Shown in pieces: positions 1 to 4,733 of a stretch of 6,710 nt of DNA; within the stretch, counting starts at the first letter, position 1, and every line of letters starts with the position of its first letter. The notes below the pieces were generated by a model. It did no database searches and was not told the origin of the DNA. It saw only the letters and a program-made list of their open reading frames with translations. A program made the translations under genes and the position numbers. Origin of the DNA: SpSt-1165 sp964391725 (GTDB taxonomy: Bacteria; Chloroflexota; Anaerolineae; Anaerolineales; Anaerolineaceae); assembly GCA_964391725.1 (NCBI GenBank), contig CAYMNB010000083.1:1-6710 (forward strand), written 5' to 3'.

Positions 1-58
1 CTACGACCTCTTCTTTTTTCCAGTCAATGGCTTTAATTTTGTCGTAGAAACCGGGCAC
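1..58 (-). pseudogene. Partial M20-family peptidase / deacylase-like fragment, running off the left edge
   Basis: Read on the - strand from 58 down to 2, the frame encodes VPGFYDKIKAIDWKKEEVV. The VPGFYD-(K/D)-(I/V)-(K/R) stretch resembles a segment in the middle of M20-family metallopeptidases/amidohydrolases (the ArgE/DapE-like dipeptidase group), where it follows the dimerisation domain. The frame stays open to about 104, but the residues before PVPGFYD do not look like the family, and there is no plausible start codon with a ribosome binding site. The gene is therefore either broken near position 58 or joined to unrelated DNA there. The rest would lie outside the window. This rests on one short recalled motif; a chance frame is possible. 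Confidence 0.4.
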
Positions 59-114
59 AGGGGTTGGTTGAGAAAACGACAGACGGTTATTCAGTTGTGG
101 TTAAGACCCCTCTA

Positions 115-138
115 TGTTCACTTTTGGTGCTGTGAACA
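115..138. repeat. Short inverted repeat (7-bp arms)
   Basis: TGTTCAC at 115-121 is the exact reverse complement of GTGAACA at 132-138, with a 10-base spacer. It could be a small hairpin or a binding site. No T-run follows on either strand, so it is not a convincing terminator. No function assigned. Confidence 0.35.
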
Positions 139-175
139 CTCAATATAAGTGCGTCACACACCCGCAGGGGGGCCA

Positions 176-189
176 TTCCCTCGAGGGAA
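176..189. repeat. Perfect 14-bp palindrome without a spacer
   Basis: TTCCCTCGAGGGAA is self-complementary over its full length with no loop, so it suits a dimeric DNA-binding protein better than an RNA hairpin. It is about 430 bases from the nearest supported start codon, so any regulatory link to the operon is speculative. Confidence 0.35.
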
Positions 190-527
190 AATCCAAAGAC
201 CCTCGCGCGGCGGCACGGGGCGTGGATTCGGCCCATGGACGGTTATTTACCCTCAATCCTCCATGTGGCGAATCATCAGGCTTTGGAAACAGTGGTATTG
301 GCGAGGTATTCATTGAGGAACCTGTCCTTGGCACTGATATCTTTGGTTAGATATTTTGGCTGAGAGAGTCCACCCAGGTTACCTGTTGGTCATCAATCAT
401 GACCATTTCTTGTTGAAAACTGCGGTCCATTGCTGCAGCTATGGATCAAGGCTGATTTTGATTTTCCGTATCGGACAAAACATCTTAAAAATTCCGGCTT
501 TAGCTGCCAATGTACCGCCTCACCCCC

Positions 528-556
528 TTGTTTATTGCCGAAAAGTTGCTTATGAT
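528..556 (+). promoter_or_regulatory. Candidate sigma-70-type promoter of the agmatine operon
   Basis: TTGTTT at 528-533 and TATGAT at 551-556 are separated by 17 bases, close to the housekeeping -35/-10 consensus, and would start transcription near 563. An alternative overlapping pair is TTGCCG (535-540) with TATTAT (559-564), spacing 18. Either start falls on or beside the palindrome at 560-589, so a protein bound there would block polymerase. This is the only good promoter seen ahead of the five co-directional genes. It is predicted from sequence alone. Confidence 0.5.
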
Positions 557-559
557 GGT

Positions 560-589
560 ATTATTCGGAAATAAATATTACCGAATAAT
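560..589. promoter_or_regulatory. 30-bp near-perfect palindrome, candidate operator for the adjacent Lrp/AsnC regulator
   Basis: ATTATTCGG (560-568) and CCGAATAAT (581-589) are exact reverse complements. The 12 A/T bases between them are also largely symmetric, so only the pairs 569/580 and 574/575 break a full 30-bp dyad. The left half contains its own smaller dyad, TTATT (561-565) with AATAA (570-574). It lies between the predicted -10 box and the ribosome binding site of the regulator gene. A-T-rich palindromes just upstream of the regulator's own gene are typical Lrp/AsnC targets, so autorepression is the natural reading. An mRNA 5' hairpin is the alternative; the long A/T spacer and lack of a T-run argue against a terminator. 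Confidence 0.6.
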
Positions 590-604
590 GCATAAGGAGT
601 AAAA

Positions 605-1081
605 ATGGCTTACGAGGGTTTTGACGAATTGGATCACCGGATCATTCAACAACTGCGTAAAGATGCCCGCATGTCTTCGACAAAAATTGCCCGCATGGTA
701 GGAGCCAACGAACGCACAGTGCGCAACCGCATCGACCGCATGATCGCTTCGGGGGCAATCCGCCTTACCGCGGTGGTAGAGCCAAAGGCATTTGGCTACA
801 CTATCTCGGTAGACATCTTTTTGGAAATCGCGCCCGAGTTGGAACAAGACATCATCACACGGCTATTGGCCATGAATGAAGTTTCCTATCTTGCCTATGG
901 CACCAGCACTAATGAAATATCCATCGAAATGCGGCTGCGCGATACCGAGCAGGTCGGGCATGTGTTGCGCACCATCCTGCCTTCCATCCCGGGGGTACGT
1001 GTCAAAGGCTATGCTTTGGTGCCGGGCATATTGCGCAATATCGATGAATGGATGCCACCCCCCTCCGCCTTTAGTGGTTAA
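605..1081 (+). CDS. Lrp/AsnC-family transcriptional regulator
   Basis: A 158-residue protein, the usual length for the family. The N-terminal part (about 7-65) is an AsnC-type winged helix-turn-helix: the opening LDHRIIQQLRKDARMS, then TKIARMVGANERTVRNRIDRM, with the recognition helix about 35-46, followed by the GAI turn and the VVEPKAFGY lead-in to the ligand-binding domain. Residues about 68-145 form the ferredoxin-like RAM/effector domain that normally makes octamers and binds an amino acid or similar small molecule. The ATG at 605 follows AAGGAG (594-599) by 5 bases. It heads the operon and lies 15 bases after a 30-bp palindrome, so it probably controls its own transcription and the downstream agmatine genes. 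The effector cannot be read from sequence; agmatine, putrescine or arginine are guesses from context. Confidence 0.93.
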   Translation: MAYEGFDELDHRIIQQLRKDARMSSTKIARMVGANERTVRNRIDRMIASGAIRLTAVVEPKAFGYTISVDIFLEIAPELEQDIITRLLAMNEVSYLAYGTSTNEISIEMRLRDTEQVGHVLRTILPSIPGVRVKGYALVPGILRNIDEWMPPPSAFSG

Positions 1082-1084
1082 ACC

Positions 1085-1103
1085 CAGGCAGCGATGCCTG
1101 TTT
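1085..1103 (+). terminator. Small hairpin with GCGA tetraloop and short T-run between regulator and carbamoyltransferase genes
   Basis: CAGGCA (1085-1090) pairs with TGCCTG (1095-1100) around GCGA, a GNRA-type stable tetraloop, and TTT follows. It lies in the 43-base gap just after the regulator stop codon. With six base pairs and only three Ts it would be at best a leaky terminator or an mRNA processing/stability element that lowers or separates downstream expression. No competing antiterminator was found. Confidence 0.4.
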
Positions 1104-1110
1104 ACAAATC

Positions 1111-1116
1111 AAGGAG
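1111..1116 (+). promoter_or_regulatory. Ribosome binding site that fixes the carbamoyltransferase start
   Basis: AAGGAG sits 8 bases before the ATG at 1125. The reading frame is open much further upstream (to about 876), but that part overlaps the regulator gene in another frame and does not match the carbamoyltransferase family, so 1125 is the real start. Confidence 0.8.
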
Positions 1117-1124
1117 AATGCCAT

Positions 1125-2135
1125 ATGACCAAACATTTTATTGAAATCAATGATTTTTCGAAAGAAGACATCCTTGACATGCTGGAGACCATCCGCATGA
1201 TCAAAGAAGCTGACAAGCAGCACTGCACACCACAGCTGCTGGCAGGGGCTTCGTTGGCGATGATCTTCGAAGAACCCTCAACGCGCACCAGGGTGAGTTT
1301 TGAGGTGGCGATGAGTGAGTTGGGCGGCAATGCCCTGTATCTGAAGCCGGGTGAAATTCACCTGGGTGTACGTGAATCGCTGGGTGACACGGCCAAGGTT
1401 TTGTCGCGCATGTGTGATGTGGTGATGATCCGCGCGCTCAAACACCATACGGTTACCGGGTTTGCGGAAGCCGCTACGGTTCCGGTGATCAACGGCCTGA
1501 CCGATTTCAACCATCCCACCCAGTGCCTGTGCGATGTGTTCACCATGATCGAACATATGCCGGCTGGCAAAAAGATGGAAGACCTGCAGGTTACTTTTGT
1601 GGGCGATGCTACCAATGTGCTTTCTTCTTTGATGTTCATCTGCACGCGGCTGGGCATGAAATTCACCCATGCAGCCCCCAAAAAATACCAGAACCCGCAA
1701 TGGTACAAGATTGCCGAGGAAAATTGCAAGGTGTCAGGCGGTACGTTGACGGTGACCGAGGACCCTGCTGCAGCGGTGGCAAACGCTGACTTTATTTACA
1801 CGGACCTGTGGTGGTGGGTCGACCAGGAAGACCAGATCCCGGAACGCCGGGCGGCTTTCATGCCCAATTACCAGGTTTCTATGGATATGCTGCGCAAAGC
1901 CCCTGCCCATAGCAAGGTAATGCATTGTCTGCCGGCATCACGCGGGGTGGAGGCCACCGATGAGGTACTTGATTCGCCGCAATCGATCATCTTCGACCAG
2001 TCAGAAAACCGCCTGCACACCGAAAAAGGGCTGCTGGTTTGGTTTGTCTATCCGCGTTTGAAACGCCCTACCGCTGCCTTGCAGATGTACCACCAGGCGA
2101 AAATCGAGGCTTTCCTCGATAAAAAATTATTCTGA
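1125..2135 (+). CDS. ptcA: Putrescine carbamoyltransferase
   Basis: A 336-residue transcarbamylase. In the agmatine deiminase pathway it phosphorolyses N-carbamoylputrescine to putrescine and carbamoyl phosphate in the cytoplasm. The carbamoyl-phosphate site is seen as STRTR (52-56), the HPTQ loop (130-133) and HCLPA (267-271). Assignment to putrescine rather than ornithine rests on overall resemblance to recalled Enterococcus enzyme segments (KVLSR, VINGLTDFNHPTQ, EGKK-like loop, VTFVGDAT, KVSGG, ENRL near the C-terminus), on YTDLWWWV (225-232) in place of the ornithine enzyme's SMG substrate loop, and on the agmatine deiminase and permease genes alongside. The permease start follows 14 bases after the stop, implying co-transcription. 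Known as aguB or ptcA in other bacteria. An ornithine carbamoyltransferase is the main alternative, less likely. Confidence 0.9.
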   Translation: MTKHFIEINDFSKEDILDMLETIRMIKEADKQHCTPQLLAGASLAMIFEEPSTRTRVSFEVAMSELGGNALYLKPGEIHLGVRESLGDTAKVLSRMCDVVMIRALKHHTVTGFAEAATVPVINGLTDFNHPTQCLCDVFTMIEHMPAGKKMEDLQVTFVGDATNVLSSLMFICTRLGMKFTHAAPKKYQNPQWYKIAEENCKVSGGTLTVTEDPAAAVANADFIYTDLWWWVDQEDQIPERRAAFMPNYQVSMDMLRKAPAHSKVMHCLPASRGVEATDEVLDSPQSIIFDQSENRLHTEKGLLVWFVYPRLKRPTAALQMYHQAKIEAFLDKKLF

Positions 2136-2136
2136 G

Positions 2137-2143
2137 TAAGGAG
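2137..2143 (+). promoter_or_regulatory. Ribosome binding site that fixes the permease start
   Basis: TAAGGAG is 6 bases before the ATG at 2150. An in-frame TTG at 2144 directly abuts this site and would leave no spacing, so ATG 2150 is chosen. The site overlaps almost nothing of the preceding gene, whose stop ends at 2135. Confidence 0.75.
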
Positions 2144-2149
2144 TTGAAA

Positions 2150-3529
2150 ATGTCTGAAGCAAGTTCTACCAAAGGTTTCAAACGTGTCATGCGCAGCCTG
2201 GACATGACCCTGTTCACGGTCTGCGCCATCCTGGTGATTGATACCATCGCCCCGTCGGCGGCCATCGGCCCTTCGACGATCAGCTGGTGGATCATCACCT
2301 TGTTGTTGTTCTTCATCCCCTATGGTTTGATCACGGCTGAATTGGGCACGACCTACCCTGAGCAGGGCGGCCTGTATGTGTGGATTAACCGCGCTTTTGG
2401 CGGTCGCTGGGCCGCACGCACCACCTGGTTGTATTGGATCAATGTAGCGCTGTGGATGCCGGCGGTGTACATCCTGTTTGCCGGCATGTTTGCGCAACTG
2501 TTTGCACCGGACCTGGGTTTGTGGGCGCAAATTCTGATCGGTATTGTGATGACCTGGATCACGGTGGCGATTGGTTGTGTGACCCTGGAAACCTCCAAAT
2601 GGGTTCCCAATATTGGCGCCATTTTCAAAGCGGTGATCATGGTGGTGCTTGGTGTGGCAGGTTTTGTGTATGCTTCCCGCAATGGCATTGCCAATGACCT
2701 ATCCTTAAGCGCCCTGCTGCCCAAATGGGATGCCGGTTTGTTCTTCCTGCCGGTGATTGTCTATAATTTTATGGGCTTTGAGCTGATGTCGGGGGCAGGA
2801 GAAGAACTGAAAGAACCTGGCAAGACCATTCCGCGGGCTATCATTCTCTCTGGTATTTTGATTGCTGTCTTCTATTTGCTTGGCACCGTCGGTATGCTGG
2901 TGGCTTTGCCCCTGGATGACCTGGGGCTGGTGGAGGGCATCATTGATACCTTCCTGATCCTGTTTGGTGAAGGTGGTCTGGGTGGTGCGTTTGTGGTCGT
3001 GTTGGGCATCATGGCACTGTATAGCTTCTTTGCCAATATGGTGACCTGGACCATGGGCGCCAACAAAACCGCTGCCGAGGCGGCTGGTGATGGCGAACTA
3101 CCCAAGGTTTTTGGCAAGCTGCATCCGGTTAACAAAACCCCGGTGAATGCCTTTTTGATCACCGGTATCGTTTCTACGATCGTGATCATTCTGTATGGGT
3201 TTATGGCCGGTACCGCCGAGGATCTGTTCTGGACCTTGTTCGCTTTCAGCTCGATGGTCTTCCTGCTGCCTTACCTGGTCATGTTCCCCGCCTATTTGAA
3301 ACTGCGCGACAAAGACAAAGATATTGAACGACCCTACCGGTTGAAAGGGCCACGCTGGTTCCTGGCTTTGTTGGTGGTGATTTGCGAGCTCTTTATTGTC
3401 CAGGCGGTGGTCTTCTTTGTATGGGTGCCTGGCGAGCCTGTCGATTGGGCATTTGCCGCGCCGGTTCTGATCGGTGTGGTGTTGACCCTGGTGGTGGGTG
3501 AGTTTTTGATCAAACCAGCGCAGAAATAA
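2150..3529 (+). CDS. APC-superfamily permease, probable agmatine/putrescine exchanger
   Basis: A 459-residue integral membrane protein with about 12 hydrophobic segments, the normal size for the amino acid-polyamine-organocation superfamily. Visible family features are a TM1 region (about 20-40) with the unwound-helix-like stretch TIAPSAAIGP, the TM2-3 segment TAELGTTYPEQGG (62-74) with YVWINRAFGG after it, the TM6 region NFMGFELMSGAGEELKEPGKTIPRA (206-230), and LPKVFGKLHPVNKTP (317-331) in the cytoplasmic loop before TM9. The E-x-x-x-P and K-T-I-P-R-A loop is typical of glutamate:GABA and polyamine antiporter branches. Lying between the carbamoyltransferase and the deiminase genes, it occupies the place of the agmatine:putrescine antiporter AguD. 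Substrate is inferred from context; another amine or amino acid is possible. Confidence 0.85.
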   Translation: MSEASSTKGFKRVMRSLDMTLFTVCAILVIDTIAPSAAIGPSTISWWIITLLLFFIPYGLITAELGTTYPEQGGLYVWINRAFGGRWAARTTWLYWINVALWMPAVYILFAGMFAQLFAPDLGLWAQILIGIVMTWITVAIGCVTLETSKWVPNIGAIFKAVIMVVLGVAGFVYASRNGIANDLSLSALLPKWDAGLFFLPVIVYNFMGFELMSGAGEELKEPGKTIPRAIILSGILIAVFYLLGTVGMLVALPLDDLGLVEGIIDTFLILFGEGGLGGAFVVVLGIMALYSFFANMVTWTMGANKTAAEAAGDGELPKVFGKLHPVNKTPVNAFLITGIVSTIVIILYGFMAGTAEDLFWTLFAFSSMVFLLPYLVMFPAYLKLRDKDKDIERPYRLKGPRWFLALLVVICELFIVQAVVFFVWVPGEPVDWAFAAPVLIGVVLTLVVGEFLIKPAQK

Positions 3530-3556
3530 GGTCGCTTTCCGATGCAAAAAGCATGT

Positions 3557-3596
3557 CTGCCATGCCTTCTGTGGTTTTCTTTGGAAGGCATGGCAG
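3557..3596 (+). repeat. Perfect 13-bp inverted repeat (intercistronic hairpin) before the agmatine deiminase gene
   Basis: CTGCCATGCCTTC at 3557-3569 and GAAGGCATGGCAG at 3584-3596 are exact reverse complements with a 14-base T/G-rich loop. It lies within the 97-base gap between the permease and agmatine deiminase genes, by far the largest gap in the cluster, and ends 16 bases before the ribosome binding site. No T-run follows, so it is unlikely to be a full intrinsic terminator. An mRNA stability/processing stem or a REP-like palindrome fits better. A tiny 4-bp stem (ATGC/GCAT, 3542-3554) precedes it. Confidence 0.7.
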
Positions 3597-3612
3597 CATA
3601 ATCAAACAGAGT

Positions 3613-3620
3613 GAGAGGAG
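3613..3620 (+). promoter_or_regulatory. Ribosome binding site that fixes the agmatine deiminase start
   Basis: GAGAGGAG ends 6 bases before ATG 3627. The in-frame TTG at 3621 abuts the site with no spacing and is rejected as the start. Confidence 0.7.
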
Positions 3621-3626
3621 TTGTCG

Positions 3627-4730
3627 ATGTATACAACATTTGAGAGCACACCCAGGTCTGATGGGTTTCGCATGCCGGGTGAATTTGAGTTGCATGCCAA
3701 AACCTGGATGCTATGGCCGGAACGGAACGATAACTGGCGCATGGGCGCTAAACCTGCGCAATCCACGTTTGTTGAGGTAGCCAATGCCATAGCGCAATTT
3801 GAGCCGGTCAGTATGGGGGTCAGCCGCGCCCAATTTCAACATGCGCGGCAGATGCTTCCACCCCAGGTGCGGGTGGTCGAGCTATCCTATGATGATGCCT
3901 GGATTCGGGACTGCGGCCCGACCTTCGTGATCAATGACCAGGGAGAGGTGCGCGGGATTGATTGGGTGTTCAATGCCTGGGGCGGTTTAGTCAACGGGCT
4001 ATATTTTCCCTGGGAACAAGACGACCTTGTGCCGCAAAAAGTGCTGAATATTGAAGAGCTGGGCCGCTACCGGGCGCCGATCGTGCTGGAGGGAGGGTCT
4101 ATCCATGTTGATGGTGAAGGGACCCTCTTCACCACCGCTGAATGCCTGTTGGACGAAGGCAGAAATCCGGCATTGAGTCAGGCTGAAATAGAGACTGTGC
4201 TGGCTGAGTATCTTGCCATTGATAAAATCATCTGGCTGCCGCGCGGCGTATTTAATGATGAAACCAATGGGCACGTCGATAACATTATGACAGTAGCCCG
4301 CCCGGGCGAGGTGATTGTGACCTGGACAGATGACCCGCAAGATCCGCAGTATGAGATATCACGCGAAGCCTACGAAGTACTGGTACACGCCCAGGATGCG
4401 CGCGGGCGTACGTTGAAGGTGCACAAAATCCATCAACCGGATCCGGTGTTGATCAGCGAAGAAGAAAGTCAGGGCGTGGATGCTGTCGACGGCACCCTGC
4501 CGCGTCTGGCAGGTGACCGCATGGCGGCTTCTTACATCAATTTCCTGATTGTCAATAACGGCGTGGTTGTGCCAACCTTCCGTGACCGCCATGACCAGGC
4601 GGCGTTATCAGCGCTGCAGGAAATCTTCCCTGAACGCAAGGTGGTGGGGGTGTATGCCAAAGAAATCCTGTTGGGCGGCGGCAATATCCATTGCATCACC
4701 CAGCAACAGCCTTTGGGAAAGGCGGGGTAA
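3627..4730 (+). CDS. aguA: Agmatine deiminase (agmatine iminohydrolase)
   Basis: A 367-residue cytoplasmic hydrolase, the standard length, converting agmatine to N-carbamoylputrescine and ammonia. It belongs to the guanidino-group-modifying (pentein) superfamily. Diagnostic motifs run in order: DGFRMPGEFE (12-21), MLWPERNDNWRMGAKPAQ (28-45), the substrate-binding DDAWIRDCGPTF (89-100), NAWGG (116-120), LEGGSIHVDG (154-163), NDETNGHVDN (210-219) with the catalytic-type His216, and GGGNIHCITQQ (350-360) whose Cys356 is the nucleophile that forms the thiouronium intermediate. All key residues are intact, so the enzyme should be active. Its product is the substrate of the carbamoyltransferase encoded two genes upstream. 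The stop codon lies 3 bases before the next gene, so the two are almost certainly translated from one message. Confidence 0.96.
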   Translation: MYTTFESTPRSDGFRMPGEFELHAKTWMLWPERNDNWRMGAKPAQSTFVEVANAIAQFEPVSMGVSRAQFQHARQMLPPQVRVVELSYDDAWIRDCGPTFVINDQGEVRGIDWVFNAWGGLVNGLYFPWEQDDLVPQKVLNIEELGRYRAPIVLEGGSIHVDGEGTLFTTAECLLDEGRNPALSQAEIETVLAEYLAIDKIIWLPRGVFNDETNGHVDNIMTVARPGEVIVTWTDDPQDPQYEISREAYEVLVHAQDARGRTLKVHKIHQPDPVLISEEESQGVDAVDGTLPRLAGDRMAASYINFLIVNNGVVVPTFRDRHDQAALSALQEIFPERKVVGVYAKEILLGGGNIHCITQQQPLGKAG

Positions 4731-4733
4731 GGA

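Larger units (their letters stand above)
59..527. other. Long gene-poor stretch upstream of the operon
   Basis: No reading frame here combines a start codon, a ribosome binding site and a recognisable protein. The frames that are open (for example + 114-350 and - 140-334) are short, rich in Pro/Gly/Arg and lack ribosome binding sites. It contains a 7-bp inverted repeat at 115-138, a perfect 14-bp palindrome at 176-189 and a smaller palindrome at 465-475. Two short - strand frames (about 389-276 and 430-347) have protein-like composition but are not continuous with each other; they could be the worn remains of a gene. Otherwise it looks like degraded or non-coding sequence between an interrupted gene on the left and the operon promoter on the right. 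Confidence 0.6.

Noticed and set aside
114..350. 78-residue + strand open frame in the upstream gap
   Set aside because: There is no ribosome binding site, no recognisable domain and a Gly/Pro/Arg-rich middle; the overlapping - strand frame (140-334) is equally unconvincing.
461..480. Second palindrome (TCCG-TAT-CGGA, 465-475) as another regulator site
   Set aside because: Its CCG/CGG half-sites are in the opposite arrangement and spacing from the 560-589 palindrome, and the arms are only 4 bp, so it could easily be chance.
356..574. 72-residue + strand open frame ending inside the operator palindrome
   Set aside because: It needs a TTG start without a ribosome binding site, runs through the predicted promoter and resembles no family I know.
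876..1124. Extension of the carbamoyltransferase frame upstream to 876
   Set aside because: This part overlaps the well-supported regulator gene in another frame, does not resemble transcarbamylase N-termini, and the ATG at 1125 has a good ribosome binding site.
1278..1700. 140-residue open frame on the - strand inside the carbamoyltransferase gene
   Set aside because: It is antisense to a gene with intact catalytic motifs, has His/Arg-rich shadow-like composition and no ribosome binding site.
2048..2530. 160-residue open frame on the - strand across the carbamoyltransferase-permease junction
   Set aside because: It is antisense to two confident genes, including their ribosome binding site, with a low-complexity Arg/Gln/Asp composition.
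3098..3547. 149-residue open frame on the - strand at the end of the permease gene
   Set aside because: It has a Gln/His/Arg-rich composition typical of the complement of a membrane-protein gene, with no family resemblance.
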